Assembly: GCA_014218235.1 (NCBI GenBank)
Contig: CM024758.1
Location: 97,439,698 to 97,503,697, forward strand
Reading direction: 5' to 3'
Length of the DNA stretch: 64,000 nucleotides
Source of the DNA: Colocasia esculenta
Taxonomy: Eukaryota; Streptophyta; Magnoliopsida; Alismatales; Araceae
A program made the position numbers and the translations under genes. Shown here one piece after another: positions 62,551-64,000 of the stretch (the stretch's first letter is position 1; each line of letters opens with the position of its first letter). The notes beneath the pieces are model-generated. The model made no database searches. It had not been told where the DNA came from and saw only the letters and a program-made list of their open reading frames with translations.

Positions 62551-64000
62551 GGGGGGGTGAATAGGACTTCTTAACTCTTAAAATTTTCTTCTGAAATGCA
62601 CAACACTAAATAGATGAGTTAGTACTTAGTGTGGTGTGTGATTCATGTGTGAACTGGAGGAAAAACAATCGCACAGAAGCACAAGAGTTTATCCTGGTTC
62701 GGTCCTTCCCACATGGAAGTCCTACATCCAGTCCTCAAGCCAACCACTTGAGATTTTCACTATCTGCCAATGAATTGGCCTTCTCTCACCCTTGAGCGGA
62801 ATTACAAACCCACTTGCTCCCTTAGCAAGTCTTCCCGAATCAGGGTACAACAACTGCCTTTTACAAAGGCCTTCCTGACAGGGGGGCAATGCAGAAACGA
62901 CTTCTGCGAAATTACACAAGAGAAAATAAAATGACTTGTGTGTTTGTCTCAGAACTGAGCACAACCACAGACTTCAGAAGGATTCAATGGATCAGAGATG
63001 AGATACGAATCCTATCTGAAATACAAGGGTGGACTAAACAAGTAAGCAATTACAATTGCACCCAACACTACTAGAGGCTTCAGAGAAAGTCTTCTAAGGA
63101 GAAAAAAAGCTCTCAGACTTTAGCTTTCAGAAGGCTTGTGAGACTTGAAAGAATTCGAATGAAGCTATGGCTCTCTTCTGTGTTATATGTGTATATTCCT
63201 TCTTCAAACTTGAGCTTTTATACACTTCAGAATATAGCCGTTTAGAAGATAGCGTGGAGTTTGTGCCGTTTGCAATTTGACCGTTTGGAGAGAGCTCTAG
63301 TTTCTTTGGATCTTGATGAGCTTATTGTCCAGAAGTCCTTCAGTTTTGCTCTTCCAAAGTCTTCAGAGGAGGTGCAGTCTTTCACAGCTAGAAGATAAGC
63401 TCTTATCAACATAGACTGTGAAGGAGTCATGCTAAAAAAAATGTGCTCCATAAATGCCTGTTACAAAGACAAGACAGAAAGAAAAGAGAACTCCATACCT
63501 TGAGGTAGGTAAGTCAGATAAGTACAGACAAAGGTATGGAAACCTCGTATGCACAAGCTTTCAGAAAGGAAAAGTAGACAGACAGATATGCTAAAAAGGC
63601 AAAGTATGGGTCTGTCAGTGGTAGGTGAGTCCTGTCAGATGCCATGCGCTGAGAATCATAAATGCATAGTGTCTAATGAATCCAGCAAAATCCGGAGCAA
63701 AGGCATTGAACAATTCAAGGATTATTTCTTAAAATATATCAAAAATGTCATGCGCAGGATTTAGATGAATATTTTAAGACTAATATGACTTGTCCTGACA
63801 GAGAATAAATAATAGGATAATGACAGTTTTGATGGACTGATAAAATATTGAAGGTTTATTAAGAGGTGTAGAGAAGATTAAGAAGTAATTTACACTAAGT
63901 GTTAATCCTTTTCAGAAGAGAGTTAAGTACAGAATTAGCAGTGAAGATAAATCCATAACATGCAATTCGATTCAATAAATAACTATGATTCGACTAGAGA
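62551..64000 (-). mobile_element. Third Copia-2-type LTR, truncated by the gap and window end
   Basis: It begins in the G-tract (GGGGGGGTGAATAGG) and matches the Copia-2 LTRs in order: GGTTCGGTCCTTCC block (62696), AACGG cores (63236-63288), minus-strand TATAAAAG (63222-63215), GTCTGTCAGTGGTAGGTGAG (63610) and ATTCGACT motifs (63966-64000). It is more diverged than the two Copia-2 LTRs are from each other. The left end is lost in the gap. Confidence 0.8.

Noticed and set aside
62341..62574. 77-codon frame across the N gap
   Set aside because: Its middle consists of unknown bases.

Overview
The window is plant nuclear DNA made almost entirely of nested transposable elements. I see no cellular protein gene, tRNA, rRNA or CRISPR array. 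The plant assignment rests on Sirevirus-type Ty1/copia elements (initiator-Met primer sites, multiple GGGGGAGA polypurine tracts, a large extra gene after pol), Tekay/Del-like Ty3/gypsy chromoviruses with C-terminal chromodomains, TAT-like gypsy LTRs and a Tourist-like MITE. No species can be named from the sequence.

Left block (1-28495). A TAT-like gypsy element on the minus strand (5' LTR 27070-28495, gag remnant 25604-27069) was hit by a plus-strand Sirevirus, Copia-1 (gag fragment at 2439 to the end of its 3' LTR at 25603). Copia-1 was then hit twice. A TAT-like element (tail 1-839, 3' LTR 840-2438) sits in its gag. A complete chromovirus, Gypsy-1 (8262-21221, duplicated target CTTCC), sits in its accessory gene. 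Gypsy-1 in turn carries a solo copia LTR (14610-16508).

Middle block (28496-37349). AT-rich intergenic DNA holds a LINE-like 3' fragment (28886-29829) with a poly(A) tail and 11-bp target duplication. A Tourist-like MITE is split by a solo copia LTR (30765-36296), which is itself split by a solo gypsy LTR (30918-34592, target GTAGC).

Right block (37350-64000). A gypsy-type LTR fragment is split by Copia-2 (37981-61712, minus strand, target GCTGA), a structurally complete Sirevirus with both LTRs. Copia-2 is split in gag/pol by Gypsy-2 (47361-57908, minus strand, target TAATA). After a 100-N assembly gap the window ends inside a third copy of the copia LTR.

How the parts work. Each autonomous family encodes Gag, protease, integrase, reverse transcriptase and RNase H. 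Copia order is PR-IN-RT-RH; gypsy order is PR-RT-RH-IN-chromodomain. Almost every reading frame is broken by stops and frameshifts; Copia-2 RT/RNase H (44180-45382) and integrase (46021-46926) are the best preserved. The most unusual system is the roughly 1,090-codon accessory gene after pol in both Sireviruses. In both copies it is preceded by a TATA-like box exactly 228 bp before its ATG and by an intron-like segment of exactly 79 bp ending at that ATG. The same short CGACTT/AAGTCG inverted motifs that fill the LTRs lie upstream of it. Other notable signals are a 4 x 15-bp AACGG (MSA-like) array beside the copia LTR TATA box, gene-like exon/intron signals inside the gypsy LTRs, and a length-variable G-tract at a fixed LTR position.
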